Shown: positions 35,710 through 44,277 of the stretch, in pieces
Layout: the number at the start of each line of letters is the position of its first letter
Position numbering within the stretch: the first letter of the stretch is position 1
Source: Emticicia sp. 21SJ11W-3
GTDB taxonomy: Bacteria; Bacteroidota; Bacteroidia; Cytophagales; Spirosomataceae
Assembly: GCF_024138715.1 (NCBI RefSeq)
Contig: NZ_CP092074.1
Location: forward strand, 806,001-870,000
Reading direction: 5' to 3'
Length of the DNA stretch: 64,000 bases
Notes under the pieces: model-generated
Database searches by the model: none
Told to the model about the DNA's origin: nothing
What the model saw: the letters and a program-made list of their open reading frames with translations, nothing else
Translations under genes and position numbers: made by a program

Positions 35710-36894
35710 TTAAATAACCGGATGCCTTTTGAAGGCACGGGTGTGGTCGAACAGGTAACGATAGGTGATATAAGTTTTAAATTTTCTGGCGCCCAGCAGT
35801 TGGGTTACTTTCAGCATTTTAGGGTTAAAGTCGGCTATCCAGTTTAGCTCCAGCGTGGTATACTGGTAGCCGGGTTTCCAGCAGGCCCGCGAGAAAGCCA
35901 GCGCAATGGCGGATTCAATGCCTCTGCCCTGGTATTCGGGTATAACGCCAAATATAACCCCACGTGCTTTATGATTGGTTTTCATCAGCCGGTGATAAAC
36001 CCATTTCAGTTTCCCGATTATATCAAGCTTGCCATTCAGGTGCTTGATAATCTGATTCAGTTCAGGAATCATGATAAAAAAGGCTATGGGCTTGTTGTTG
36101 TGGTATCCAAACCACATCAGTTCTTCAACCAGAATTGGCTTCATCTGGTGCATAATAGCTTCGGCACGCTCGGCGGTCATTTCACCGGCGGCCATATTTT
36201 TCGACCACGCCAGATTATAGATGGTCCGGAAATCCTGGGCAAATATTGAAAGCTCTTTTTTGTTTATGTGCCTGAAATCATATCCGGGCGAGTTATAAAC
36301 TCTGTTGGCAATTTCAAACAGTGCCGGGCGTAGCACTTTTCTGGCTTCTTTTTCTTCAAGGGGCAAAAGGAAAGTATATTGCCGGAAATAATCCTGAAAA
36401 CCATATTCCTCAAAAAATGTACGGTAATATTCATGATGATAAAACATAGACCAGGTCGGTTCGGCATCATAAGGGTCTACCAGCAGCCCCCACCAGTTGT
36501 CTCTTTCACCAAAGTTAACAGGCCCATCCATTGCCTCCATGCCTCTGGCTTTCAGCCACGCCTTACAAGTATCAAATAAAGCAAATGCTACGTGTTTATC
36601 ATTAATGCATTCAAAGAAACCTATTCCGCCTGTTGGCTGGTCGTTGCTGTAAACCACAGTGTTTGGGTTAACAAACGCTGCCACACGGGCTATGGTATCT
36701 CCGTTTTCATTCAGGGCCAGCCACCGTATGCAATTATTGTTTTCATGAAGCGGGTTTTTTGTGGGGTCAAAGATGCGTTCAATATCATTATCAAGCGGTC
36801 TTATCCAATAAGGGTTGCCGTTATACAGCCGTACCGGAAACTCAAGAAACTCTTTTCTGAAATGCTTATTGTTACCAACTTCTACTATTTTCAT
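35710..36894 (-). CDS. GNAT-fold acetyltransferase-like protein
   Basis: 394 residues from ATG 36894, which I prefer to an ATG 18 codons upstream (36948) because the conserved part starts at MKIVEVGNNKHFRKEFLEFP. The N-terminal half (PFWIRP-like NPYWIRPLDNDIERIFDPTKNPLHE, then GPVNFGERDNWWGLLVD) is typical of a Bacteroidota family of unknown substrate. The C-terminal part has the acetyl-CoA loop EYQGRGIESAIALAF and the ending NPKMLKVTQLLGARKFKTYITYRY, a GNAT fold. Cytoplasmic. Biological role unknown. Confidence 0.75.
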   Translation of the reverse strand: MKIVEVGNNKHFRKEFLEFPVRLYNGNPYWIRPLDNDIERIFDPTKNPLHENNNCIRWLALNENGDTIARVAAFVNPNTVVYSNDQPTGGIGFFECINDKHVAFALFDTCKAWLKARGMEAMDGPVNFGERDNWWGLLVDPYDAEPTWSMFYHHEYYRTFFEEYGFQDYFRQYTFLLPLEEKEARKVLRPALFEIANRVYNSPGYDFRHINKKELSIFAQDFRTIYNLAWSKNMAAGEMTAERAEAIMHQMKPILVEELMWFGYHNNKPIAFFIMIPELNQIIKHLNGKLDIIGKLKWVYHRLMKTNHKARGVIFGVIPEYQGRGIESAIALAFSRACWKPGYQYTTLELNWIADFNPKMLKVTQLLGARKFKTYITYRYLFDHTRAFKRHPVI

Positions 36895-37114
36895 ACTAGT
36901 TTTTTCATTTTGCCTTACAAATGTAAAGCAAGAAACAGGTTTGCCCAAGTACGCAATACCTATATTCAGAATTGGATTGAAATGGGAAGTTGTAGAAGAA
37001 ACAAAGGTATTCGTCGTGTATTATGCGTGTTTGAGAGTGGTTTATATTTTTAATTGTTAAATTCGCACTACCCAATAACCATAATTATTCTAAAAAGTAA
37101 ATCCGGTAATTGAA

Positions 37115-37705
37115 ATGAAAAAGTTAATTCACATTGCTTTAGTTTTATCTTTTTGTTTGCTGCTTATAAATGTGGCAGTTGCGCAGCGCATAACACTTGA
37201 AAACGTACTTGATGAAACAGTAAAACTTTTGGATAGCGGTAAAACAGCCGAATTGGCAGAGTCTTTAAAAACCAGCAGTATTGCTGTGCAAAGCGAAGCC
37301 AATACACGCGGTAATGAAATGAAGGAAAAACTGCTGGAGCAATCAAAGACACTTAAAAGTTATATTCCGATGGCCACCAGCGGAACCCTGAAAAAAGATG
37401 TGGTTGAACACACCATTGCTACCATAAGACTCACAGTGGCGGCCAATAATATTAATAACCTGTTGAGCGAAGGGAAAGAAGGGCTACTGGGCAATGCCAA
37501 AATACTTACCAGAAGTCTGGGAATGTTGAAGGCAGGTATGTATACACTTGATACCAAACAGCAAAGTAAATTAAACAACCTGATTAGCTCGGCAGCTGAA
37601 AATGTAACCAGGCTGGACGAAAAAAATGGGGTAGCACAGAATGCGGCATCGTCGGCCAAAAAGACCCTGAGTAAAATTGTAGACCTGGTAAAAGAAGCTA
37701 TTTAA
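37115..37705 (+). CDS. secreted helical hypothetical protein
   Basis: 196 residues. Signal peptide (LIHIALVLSFCLLLINVAVAQ), then an almost entirely helical mature protein without cysteines, built of amphipathic stretches such as ENVLDETVKLLDSGKTAELAESL, VAANNINNLLSEGKEGLLG and AASSAKKTLSKIVDLVKEAI. I recognise no family. It lies between the GNAT gene (divergent) and the NIPSNAP gene (same strand, 133 bases). Confidence 0.7.
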   Translation: MKKLIHIALVLSFCLLLINVAVAQRITLENVLDETVKLLDSGKTAELAESLKTSSIAVQSEANTRGNEMKEKLLEQSKTLKSYIPMATSGTLKKDVVEHTIATIRLTVAANNINNLLSEGKEGLLGNAKILTRSLGMLKAGMYTLDTKQQSKLNNLISSAAENVTRLDEKNGVAQNAASSAKKTLSKIVDLVKEAI

Positions 37706-37809
37706 GTGTATTGTTAAAGGCATCATTCAAAACTGCCTCAGTAATTAAAGATAGTTTTGCGGCAGCAAAAAATATAATTCACTTGGGCGGGTTTGTTCAT
37801 GCATTAAAA

Positions 37810-37817
37810 TAACTTTG
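37810..37817 (+). promoter_or_regulatory. -7 type promoter element of the NIPSNAP gene
   Basis: TAACTTTG, a match to TAnnTTTG, 22 bases before the ATG at 37839. Possible -33 elements TTTG (37792) and TTG (37783) are not ideally spaced. Confidence 0.4.
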
Positions 37818-37838
37818 TAGTCTAATCAATCTCAATCT

Positions 37839-38585
37839 ATGAAATCAATACTTTACCTGCTTATTATTACATTTTTTTCAATGGCCGCCTATGCCAGAAA
37901 ACAAGATACGCGTTACTATGAAATGCGGATATATTATTGCGAACCAGGCAAACTGCCCGATTTGCTGAACCGGTTCCGGAATCATACCACCAAGCTTTTT
38001 GAAAAACATGGAATGACCAACGTTGGCTATTGGGTGCCTATAACAAATGAAAAAAATGCACTTTATTATGTGCTGTCGTATCCTGATAAAGAAGCCAGAG
38101 ATGCATCATGGAAAGCTTTTGGGGCAGACCCCGAATGGAAAAAAGTAAGAGAGGAGTCGGAAAAGAATGGTAAAATTGTAGCTAAAGTTGAATCAATTTT
38201 CATGAACACAACAGATTTTTCGCCTGCGGTGAAAACCCGGAAGAAAAACCCTGAGCGAGTTTTTGAACTAAGAATTTATACGGCTGATAACGGTAAACTG
38301 GACGACCTGCTGGCGCGTTTCAGAAATCATACCTTAAAGCTGTTTAAAAAACATGGAATGGAAAATGTGGTGTATTGGAAAAGTATTGAAAAAGAAGGTA
38401 CGCAACCAAGACTTGTTTATTTGTTAGCACATAAGAGCGAGGCAGCCGGAAAGGCGTCATTTGATGCGTTCAGAAATGACCCTAAATGGGTTAAAGCCCG
38501 CGATGAGTCGGAGAAAAACGGGAAACTGGCTATCAAGGTAGAATCGATTTATATGACACCCACAGATTTTTCTGAAATCAGATAA
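37839..38585 (+). CDS. secreted protein with two NIPSNAP domains
   Basis: 248 residues with signal peptide (ILYLLIITFFSMAAYA). Two tandem NIPSNAP (ferredoxin-like) domains, about residues 25-125 and 138-245, repeat the same pattern: YYEMRIYYCEPGKLPDLLNRF then FELRIYTADNGKLDDLLARF; NHTTKLFEKHGM then NHTLKLFKKHGM; WKKVREESEKNGKIVAKVESIFM then WVKARDESEKNGKLAIKVESIYM. The two copies clearly arose by duplication. The function of bacterial NIPSNAP proteins is largely unknown; the exported location is notable. Confidence 0.9.
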   Translation: MKSILYLLIITFFSMAAYARKQDTRYYEMRIYYCEPGKLPDLLNRFRNHTTKLFEKHGMTNVGYWVPITNEKNALYYVLSYPDKEARDASWKAFGADPEWKKVREESEKNGKIVAKVESIFMNTTDFSPAVKTRKKNPERVFELRIYTADNGKLDDLLARFRNHTLKLFKKHGMENVVYWKSIEKEGTQPRLVYLLAHKSEAAGKASFDAFRNDPKWVKARDESEKNGKLAIKVESIYMTPTDFSEIR

Positions 38586-38601
38586 ATCCGGGTTAATCTA
38601 T

Positions 38602-38638
38602 AAAAAATGAGCTGAGGGCAAACTCAGCTCATTTTTTT
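38602..38638. terminator. bidirectional terminator between the NIPSNAP and M20 peptidase genes
   Basis: TGAGCTGAG (38608-38616) pairs with CTCAGCTCA (38623-38631), flanked by A6 and T7. Confidence 0.9.
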
Positions 38639-38641
38639 GTG

Positions 38642-40264
38642 TTACTTTTTCTCTTTATCTTCTCTCACCGTCGGATACTTGATGCCCAGTTGCTCCAGAT
38701 ACGTTTTGTATTTGGTGGGGTCATAATAATATTTACTTAGTTCCGGACGATACTTCTCCATAATCTCTTGGTTCAGGTGTATGGCTGGTTTATCGTCTTT
38801 TGATATCAGCGGAGTATATTTTATTTCCTTTGTTTGTTCTTTGTTATAATAGTCCCACGCTTTCCGGATAATTTCGGGCTTAAAAAGCATATCTAATACC
38901 GTTAATGCCTCAACTTTGGCGCCGGCGGTGCAGCCCTTATGCGCAATAGGTGTAGCCATAGTAATGGCATTGGCCCAATGGTGCCCAGGCATACCTGGCA
39001 TATTAGAAGGGTAACGAAGCACAACGGTTGGCAAAGACCACGCAATGTCGGCAATGTCGTCAGACCCTCCCTGGCGTATAATATTCGGGGTGTACACCGG
39101 CTCGGCAACGGTATCCAGTTTTACTGCTAATCCATCTGTTTTGGGCGACTTCAACTCTTTTTGTGCCGCTTTGGCCAGTAGCTGGTCTTCTTCCGACCAT
39201 TGTGGCAAACCAACACGCCTGATATTATGATACATCGTTTCGGCAATGGGTTTATTAAAATGACCCGGCCAGGCGCTACCCAGAATCTCATAAGTAAACC
39301 TGGTATCAGTCATAATGGCCGCTCCCTGTGCCATTTTAAGGCCGTTATCAAACAGATTCTTGATCCGGGGGTAAGTACGCTCCCTGAAATAGTACCACAC
39401 TGTTGCTTTTGAGGGTACAACGTTTGGCTGGTCTCCGCCGTCAGATATCACATAATGCGAACGCTGGGTTGTTTCCAGGTGTTCACGTTTATAGTTCCAC
39501 GCAATGTTCATCAATTCTACGGCATCAAGGGCACTTCTGCCTCTCCAGGGGGCGCCCGCCGCATGAGCTGCTTCTCCTTCAAAATGAAATTTAACCGAAA
39601 CCAACCCTACATTGCCTACGTCTCCCCATGCTACAGACAGGTTGTCGCCCACATGAGTAAATATACAGGCATCTACATCTTTAAAATATCCCTCTCTTAC
39701 ATACACAGCTTTGGCGCCTACCTGTTCTTCGGCTATACCCGGCCATAGCATTAATGTTCCCGGAATCTTCTCGCGTTCCATTATCTCTTTCAGTGCCAGC
39801 ACAGCCGTTATATTCAGTGCTTGTCCTGAATTGTGGCCTTCGCCATGCCCCGGCGCACCCTCAACAATAGGGTCTTTATAAGCCACACCGGGTTTTTGTG
39901 AGGCTTTCGGGATACAGTCAACGTCAGAGCCTATGGCGATAACAGGCTTGCCTGAACCCCACCTGGCTATCCAGGCGGTTGGCATGCCGGCTACACCTCT
40001 TTCAACAGTAAAACCATTTTTCTCTAATAGGCTTGTAAGGTATTTAGAGGTCTCAAACTCCTGAAAGCCTAGTTCTGCAAAGCTGAAAATCTGGTCGTTT
40101 ACCTCTTGCGTAAATTTCTGGCGTTCATCAATTTTTTTAATAACCTCCTGTTTCAGTAATTCAAGTTTGTCAGGAGCCGGCGTAACTGCTTTTTTCTTTT
40201 TCTGAGCGTACGCCAAGCCGCTGCTCAGCAACAATGCCAGCGCAAGCATGAAGTGTTTTTTCAT
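38642..40264 (-). CDS. M20-family amidohydrolase, AbgB-like, secreted
   Basis: 540 residues from ATG 40264 (a TTG two codons upstream is not needed). Signal peptide FMLALALLLSSGLAYAQ. M20 features: AIGSDVDCIP in the first metal site, GHGEGHNSGQA, GIAEEQVGAKA with the catalytic glutamate, and the lid domain FEGEAAHAAGAPWRGRSALDAVELM. The extra C-terminal length and the segment PNVVPSKATVWYYFRERTYP point to the aminobenzoyl-glutamate utilisation (AbgB) branch, but export suggests a different amide or dipeptide substrate. It follows the TIM-barrel amidohydrolase by 18 bases and is probably cotranscribed. Confidence 0.86.
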   Translation of the reverse strand: MKKHFMLALALLLSSGLAYAQKKKKAVTPAPDKLELLKQEVIKKIDERQKFTQEVNDQIFSFAELGFQEFETSKYLTSLLEKNGFTVERGVAGMPTAWIARWGSGKPVIAIGSDVDCIPKASQKPGVAYKDPIVEGAPGHGEGHNSGQALNITAVLALKEIMEREKIPGTLMLWPGIAEEQVGAKAVYVREGYFKDVDACIFTHVGDNLSVAWGDVGNVGLVSVKFHFEGEAAHAAGAPWRGRSALDAVELMNIAWNYKREHLETTQRSHYVISDGGDQPNVVPSKATVWYYFRERTYPRIKNLFDNGLKMAQGAAIMTDTRFTYEILGSAWPGHFNKPIAETMYHNIRRVGLPQWSEEDQLLAKAAQKELKSPKTDGLAVKLDTVAEPVYTPNIIRQGGSDDIADIAWSLPTVVLRYPSNMPGMPGHHWANAITMATPIAHKGCTAGAKVEALTVLDMLFKPEIIRKAWDYYNKEQTKEIKYTPLISKDDKPAIHLNQEIMEKYRPELSKYYYDPTKYKTYLEQLGIKYPTVREDKEKK

Positions 40265-40282
40265 AAACAAAGTAGTTAGGGT

Positions 40283-41425
40283 TTATTTAGGAAACTGGCT
40301 TTTGTCAAGACCAGGTACAATTTTAAGGGCATTTTTATAATATACTTTCTTTAACACCTCGTCTGGCAGGCCTAATCCGTACATTTTCCAGTAAGCGTGG
40401 TATTTTTTATGGTACGGGAAATACTCATCTTCAGACTCCAGCACACGGAAATACGTCTGGTACTCGTCTGGTACCCAGGAGTCTTTTCCAAACAAAATTC
40501 TGTCTTGTCGTTTAATGAAGAATTTCTGCGCATTGCGTGGCTGGCGGCCTAATTCTGCTATAACCGCGCCAATTTCCACATACATATTCGGAAACGCATC
40601 CATTAGGCTATCCAGCTTGGCCAGGTTGTTCGGAAACCAGCCCATGTGCGCATTTATAAAAATGGTCTTCGGGTTTTTTCTGAATACATTATGTTGCTGT
40701 TCAATGAGCTGCTCCCAGGTAAAGTCTTTACCGCCTGAGGCGTCACGCTTACGGCCAGGGTGGGTTTTCAGTTCAAGCCAGCGTTCATTTTGGGCATTGA
40801 CAGGGTCCCAGAAAGACGAAGGGTCTGCTGTATGAATCAGTACCGGAATCCCCAATTCTCCGGCTTTTTTCCAGATTGGGTCAATGCGGGGGTCATCAAC
40901 AGCCACTACTTTTCCGTTATCGGTAACATTAAAGCCCAGGCTTTTATAAATTTTTAAACCCTTGGCACCACGCAGTTTTACGTCGTCTTCAAGTGTTTTT
41001 ACCGCATTGGTTGTCCAGCCGGGCTCACTGATTTTCGAAAAATCAATATTGGTAAAAACTGCAAAACGGGTAGGGTAATTAGTTTTTACGGCGTCAATCT
41101 GTTTTACCAGTCCTGCGGTACTTTTAGCTTCATCCTGATTAAACCCACGCCCACTCAGATTAACCATTATACCCATATTCATTTTGTCCATTTCAGTAAT
41201 GAGCTTCCGGAGGTCTTCTTTACTGCCCATATCCCATTGGTGATTATGGATATCAATAAAAGGGAATTTGGCGCGCGTAATAACCTTGCCGGGAACAACC
41301 AGTGTAGATTTGGGCTCGTATTCCTCAAAGGTTACGGCACCTGCGTTATCTCCGATTTTTATCTGCTGTGCAAACAGGGGGCTGGTGGCCAGTAGTGTGG
41401 TAACGGCCAGTGCAAATTTTTTCAT
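40283..41425 (-). CDS. secreted TIM-barrel metal-dependent hydrolase (amidohydrolase family)
   Basis: 380 residues. Signal peptide LAVTTLLATSPLFAQ. Barrel motifs: FPFIDIHNHQWDMG (metal-binding HNH in place of HxH), GLKIYKSLGF, VLIHTADPSSFWDP, IFINAHMGWFPN and RILFGKDSWVP (GKD where many members have GTD or GSD). Amidohydrolase_2-type proteins include decarboxylases and lactonases; I cannot name the substrate. It is first in a likely two-gene unit with the AbgB-like peptidase, suggesting a joint periplasmic degradation step. Confidence 0.84.
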   Translation of the reverse strand: MKKFALAVTTLLATSPLFAQQIKIGDNAGAVTFEEYEPKSTLVVPGKVITRAKFPFIDIHNHQWDMGSKEDLRKLITEMDKMNMGIMVNLSGRGFNQDEAKSTAGLVKQIDAVKTNYPTRFAVFTNIDFSKISEPGWTTNAVKTLEDDVKLRGAKGLKIYKSLGFNVTDNGKVVAVDDPRIDPIWKKAGELGIPVLIHTADPSSFWDPVNAQNERWLELKTHPGRKRDASGGKDFTWEQLIEQQHNVFRKNPKTIFINAHMGWFPNNLAKLDSLMDAFPNMYVEIGAVIAELGRQPRNAQKFFIKRQDRILFGKDSWVPDEYQTYFRVLESEDEYFPYHKKYHAYWKMYGLGLPDEVLKKVYYKNALKIVPGLDKSQFPK

Positions 41426-41625
41426 TAATTCTTACAGGAGGTTAATGTTTTTATATTGCAATATAATGAAAAAGATAAAATTATGGCAGAAGAATATACC
41501 ATTGAGGGTAATATTACATAATTTAGTAATAAAGTTGTTATTCCATCAGTTGGTTGTATAGCCGGTGGTTAACGGTGCCGGGTTTGCTTTAACGATATTA
41601 TATTTCAATTCTTGGTTAAGCTATT

Positions 41626-42264
41626 ATGAAAAAGAAAAAGCTGATTAGTCTGTTTTTGCTGGCAGTTATTACCCTGGCAATTATATCTATATACGTATGT
41701 GATTCAGTAATCAAAACCCAGGCAAAAGGAAGGCTCTTTTCAAAAGTAGATGAGGTTCCGTATAACAGAGTAGGTCTGCTTTTAGGAACCGGCAAGTTTA
41801 TCAAAAGAGAAGGGTGGCTTAACCCGTATTACACAAAAAGAATTGCGGCTGCTGCCAGTTTGTTAAAGGCTGGTAAAGTGAGGTATCTGATTATTAGTGG
41901 CGATAATAGTAGAAAGGATTATAACGAACCAGAAATGATGCGTGAAGATTTGGTAAAGGCCGGTGTTGATTCTACCCGCATATATCTTGATTATGCCGGA
42001 TTCAGAACCTTTGATTCTATGGTAAGGCTTAAAAAAATATTCGGACAGGATTCTGTAACGGTTATTTCACAATTATTTCATAACGAAAGAGCCATTTACA
42101 TTGCGTCAAAAGAGGGTATTGTAGCTTATGGTTTTAATGCAAAGGATGTAATAGCAGAGGGAGTAATGGCCAGAGAAAAACTGGCCAGAGTAAAAGTATT
42201 TGTAGACTACCTGATGGCCAAGGAGCCAAAGTTTTTGGGTGAAAAAGTAAATTTGCCGGATTAA
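41626..42264 (+). CDS. SanA/ElyC-like DUF218 membrane protein
   Basis: 212 residues. One N-terminal membrane helix (LISLFLLAVITLAIISIYVC), then a DUF218 domain: VGLLLGTGKFI, YYTKRIAAAASLLKAGKVRYLIISGDNSRKDYNEPEMMREDLVKAGVDSTRIYLDYAGFRTFDSMVRLKKIFG and ISQLFHNERAIYIA. The pattern, including YAGFRT, follows SanA, linked in enterobacteria to envelope barrier function and vancomycin exclusion. Periplasmic face predicted. Single gene with its own terminator. Confidence 0.87.
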   Translation: MKKKKLISLFLLAVITLAIISIYVCDSVIKTQAKGRLFSKVDEVPYNRVGLLLGTGKFIKREGWLNPYYTKRIAAAASLLKAGKVRYLIISGDNSRKDYNEPEMMREDLVKAGVDSTRIYLDYAGFRTFDSMVRLKKIFGQDSVTVISQLFHNERAIYIASKEGIVAYGFNAKDVIAEGVMAREKLARVKVFVDYLMAKEPKFLGEKVNLPD

Positions 42265-42295
42265 GGCATCAAATGCAGTTGTTTTGTTGGTTAAA

Positions 42296-42337
42296 AAAAG
42301 AACTCAGTACTAAGCGGAACTATTCCTGAGTTCTTTT
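42296..42337 (+). terminator. terminator after the SanA-like gene
   Basis: AAAAGAACTCAG (42296-42307) pairs with CTGAGTTCTTTT (42326-42337), loop 18 bases. Confidence 0.75.
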
Positions 42338-42358
42338 GAAGAGGGTCTACATTAAATG

Positions 42359-42841
42359 TTAAGCATTTTTATAGATTAGGGCAATTGCGTGGGCTTCCAG
42401 CCCTTCTTTTCTGCCTACAAAGCCCATTTCTTCAGTAGTTGTAGCTTTTATTGATATGCGGTCTTCTGATAGTCTGGTAACATCAGCAATGGCCTTTACC
42501 ATTTCTGGAATATACTTCCCGATTTTGGGTTCCTGCAGGCAAACTGTTGAATCAATGTTGCCAATCAGATAACCCTCTTTGTTGAGCATTTCTGTTACAA
42601 TTTTAAGTAAAATCTTGCTGTCTATTCCTTTCCAGCGGGGGTCGGTGTTTTTAAAGTGTTTGCCAATGTCGCCCATAGCTGCGGCGCCTAAAAGTGCATC
42701 ACAGATGGCATGCAAAAGCACATCAGCATCTGAATGCCCAACCGAACCTACACTATGTGGTATTTTAACTCCTCCGAGCCATAAATCGTAGCCTTCACCC
42801 AGCTGATGCACGTCATAACCTTGCCCTACTCTTATATTCAT
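42359..42841 (-). CDS. ispF: 2-C-methyl-D-erythritol 2,4-cyclodiphosphate synthase
   Basis: 160 residues from ATG 42841 (a TTG two codons upstream is unnecessary). IspF of the non-mevalonate isoprenoid route. Seen: GQGYDVHQL with metal ligands D10 and H12, GHSDADVLLHAICDALLGAAAMGDIGKHF, the nucleotide-side segment LQEPKIGKYIPEM, and SIKATTTEEMGFVGRKEG. Length and motifs are typical. No other isoprenoid gene in the window. Confidence 0.96.
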   Translation of the reverse strand: MNIRVGQGYDVHQLGEGYDLWLGGVKIPHSVGSVGHSDADVLLHAICDALLGAAAMGDIGKHFKNTDPRWKGIDSKILLKIVTEMLNKEGYLIGNIDSTVCLQEPKIGKYIPEMVKAIADVTRLSEDRISIKATTTEEMGFVGRKEGLEAHAIALIYKNA

Positions 42842-42963
42842 ATTCAATGTTTTAAATAATGCGGTCTTATAAATTGCCGTAAAACTACTAATTTATCTAT
42901 TAACCGGCTAATCTGAATCAAATTTGGCTTCTTTCAGTCAGCAACCGGCAAGCGGGTATAAAA

Positions 42964-43006
42964 AAAACATATCAGGCAACTGACTTAGCGTTGCCTGATA
43001 TGTTTT
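42964..43006 (-). terminator. terminator of the sigma/anti-sigma unit
   Basis: AAAACATATCAGGCAAC (42964-42980) pairs with 42990-43006 over 17 bases, loop nine bases, and lies 21 bases beyond the stop of the anti-sigma-like gene. On the minus strand it is followed by TTTT. Confidence 0.85.
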
Positions 43007-43026
43007 GTATGTCTTAACTACGATTG

Positions 43027-43656
43027 TCAGATAATCTTACCCCAGAATATTTGCCAGTGAATTTTGGTTATTTCCCAGGTAGAGAATGGTCTTCCGGTGT
43101 CTTCCCACTTAACCTCGTCAAATATCTTCTCGGCTTTTTCTGCCTCACCTGTTTGTAGATAGGCCACCACAAGCATCCATTTAGATTCGTTCTGGAAGTT
43201 TTTGCTAACGTTTTCATCAACCCTCAGGTGTTCAAGAATCTTGATTGCTTCAGAAAGGTTCTTACCATTTTCTACCATTGCCGATGCTCTTTCATAGTCA
43301 TTGGCTCTGGTCTGGGTTTCAACATTTACGATTTCTTCGTCACCGCGATAATCGAATTTTTTTGAAGAAAAAGTAACAGAAGTAGAAAGCAAAAAGAAAA
43401 GAATAGCCGCAGCCGCACTGAAAGAGCCAAAAACATAGGCCAAACCTTTTTTAGGTTTGTGTACATCTTGACGAACCTGGCTTACTGTGGCCCTTACACT
43501 AGCTCTTAAAAGGCTTTCTTTCACACGTTTCAGTTCCTGAACCTGTTCGTAAAGGGCTTGATTAATCTTCAGCTGGTTTTCAAATGCCTGTTTTTCTTTC
43601 TCCGCCATCGTGCCCGTCACATAATCTTCAATCTGATTTTGCAGCATACCATCCAT
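43027..43656 (-). CDS. putative anti-sigma factor with periplasmic TPR-like domain
   Basis: 209 residues. Residues 1-70 are a cytoplasmic helical domain resembling zinc-free anti-sigma N-termini (QIEDYVTGTMAEKEKQAFENQLKINQALYEQVQEL). One membrane helix follows at about 75-96 (YVFGSFSAAAAILFFLLSTSV). The periplasmic part ends in paired helices like a TPR (NLSEAIKILEHLRVDENVSK, WMLVVAYLQTGEAEKAEKIFDEV). It is 15 bases downstream of the sigma gene, the standard sigma/anti-sigma order. The anti-sigma role is inferred from position and topology. Confidence 0.7.
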   Translation of the reverse strand: MDGMLQNQIEDYVTGTMAEKEKQAFENQLKINQALYEQVQELKRVKESLLRASVRATVSQVRQDVHKPKKGLAYVFGSFSAAAAILFFLLSTSVTFSSKKFDYRGDEEIVNVETQTRANDYERASAMVENGKNLSEAIKILEHLRVDENVSKNFQNESKWMLVVAYLQTGEAEKAEKIFDEVKWEDTGRPFSTWEITKIHWQIFWGKII

Positions 43657-43671
43657 AGTTTTTAAAGAAAT

Positions 43672-44277
43672 TTATTGATGATTAGAGGATATCATTTCCA
43701 TAATTTTTTTCAGACACTTACTTTTTGCGTTGCGTACTGTCTGGTCATTTTCAAAAGTACCATTTTCTATTAGTTTTTTTGATACTTCCTGCATTGACAA
43801 GCCGTCTACTAAACGCATTTCAAGAATCTGACGACAATTTTTGCCGAGCTTATTAACAAGGCTTATATAGTATTCCCAATTTTCTTTTTCAATCAACATA
43901 TCGTTTACGTCATCTTCCAGCTTGTCCCATTCAGCCATATAACGGTTATGACGTTCTTCTCTGGAGGTTTCCTGCGATACGTATCTGAACCATAAATTTT
44001 TACAAATACTTTTAAGATAAGTCTCTAAAGTAGCATCTTTTAGAGTAAATGACCCTTTTTTTACGTTCACAACAAAAGCTTCAATTGCTTCCCAAATTAT
44101 GTCTTCCGGTTGTTTAGCATAATCCCTTCCAGTGCTTCGGTGGACAATAAACCTTTCCAGCGAAACATGAAATTTCTTATATAGTGCTATTAACGCCTCA
44201 TGTTCTTTGCGTCCACCTGCCAGAATCCCCTCAACTATCGATTCATCTGACGGGTGTTTAGGTAAACCAAGAATCAT
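43672..44277 (-). CDS. sigma-70 family (ECF-like) RNA polymerase sigma factor
   Basis: 201 residues. Region 2: EALIALYKKFHVSLERFIVHR, then PEDIIWEAIEAFVVNVKKGSF and TLETYLKSICKNLWFRYVSQ. Region 4: LGKNCRQILEMRLVDGLSMQEVSKKL followed by NDQTVRNAKSKCLKKIMEM. No region 1 or 3, as in ECF factors. It leads a two-gene unit with the anti-sigma gene and is divergent from the secreted-protein/CHAT pair. A run of eight G on its coding strand lies 22 bases before the ATG. Confidence 0.88.
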   Translation of the reverse strand: MILGLPKHPSDESIVEGILAGGRKEHEALIALYKKFHVSLERFIVHRSTGRDYAKQPEDIIWEAIEAFVVNVKKGSFTLKDATLETYLKSICKNLWFRYVSQETSREERHNRYMAEWDKLEDDVNDMLIEKENWEYYISLVNKLGKNCRQILEMRLVDGLSMQEVSKKLIENGTFENDQTVRNAKSKCLKKIMEMISSNHQ

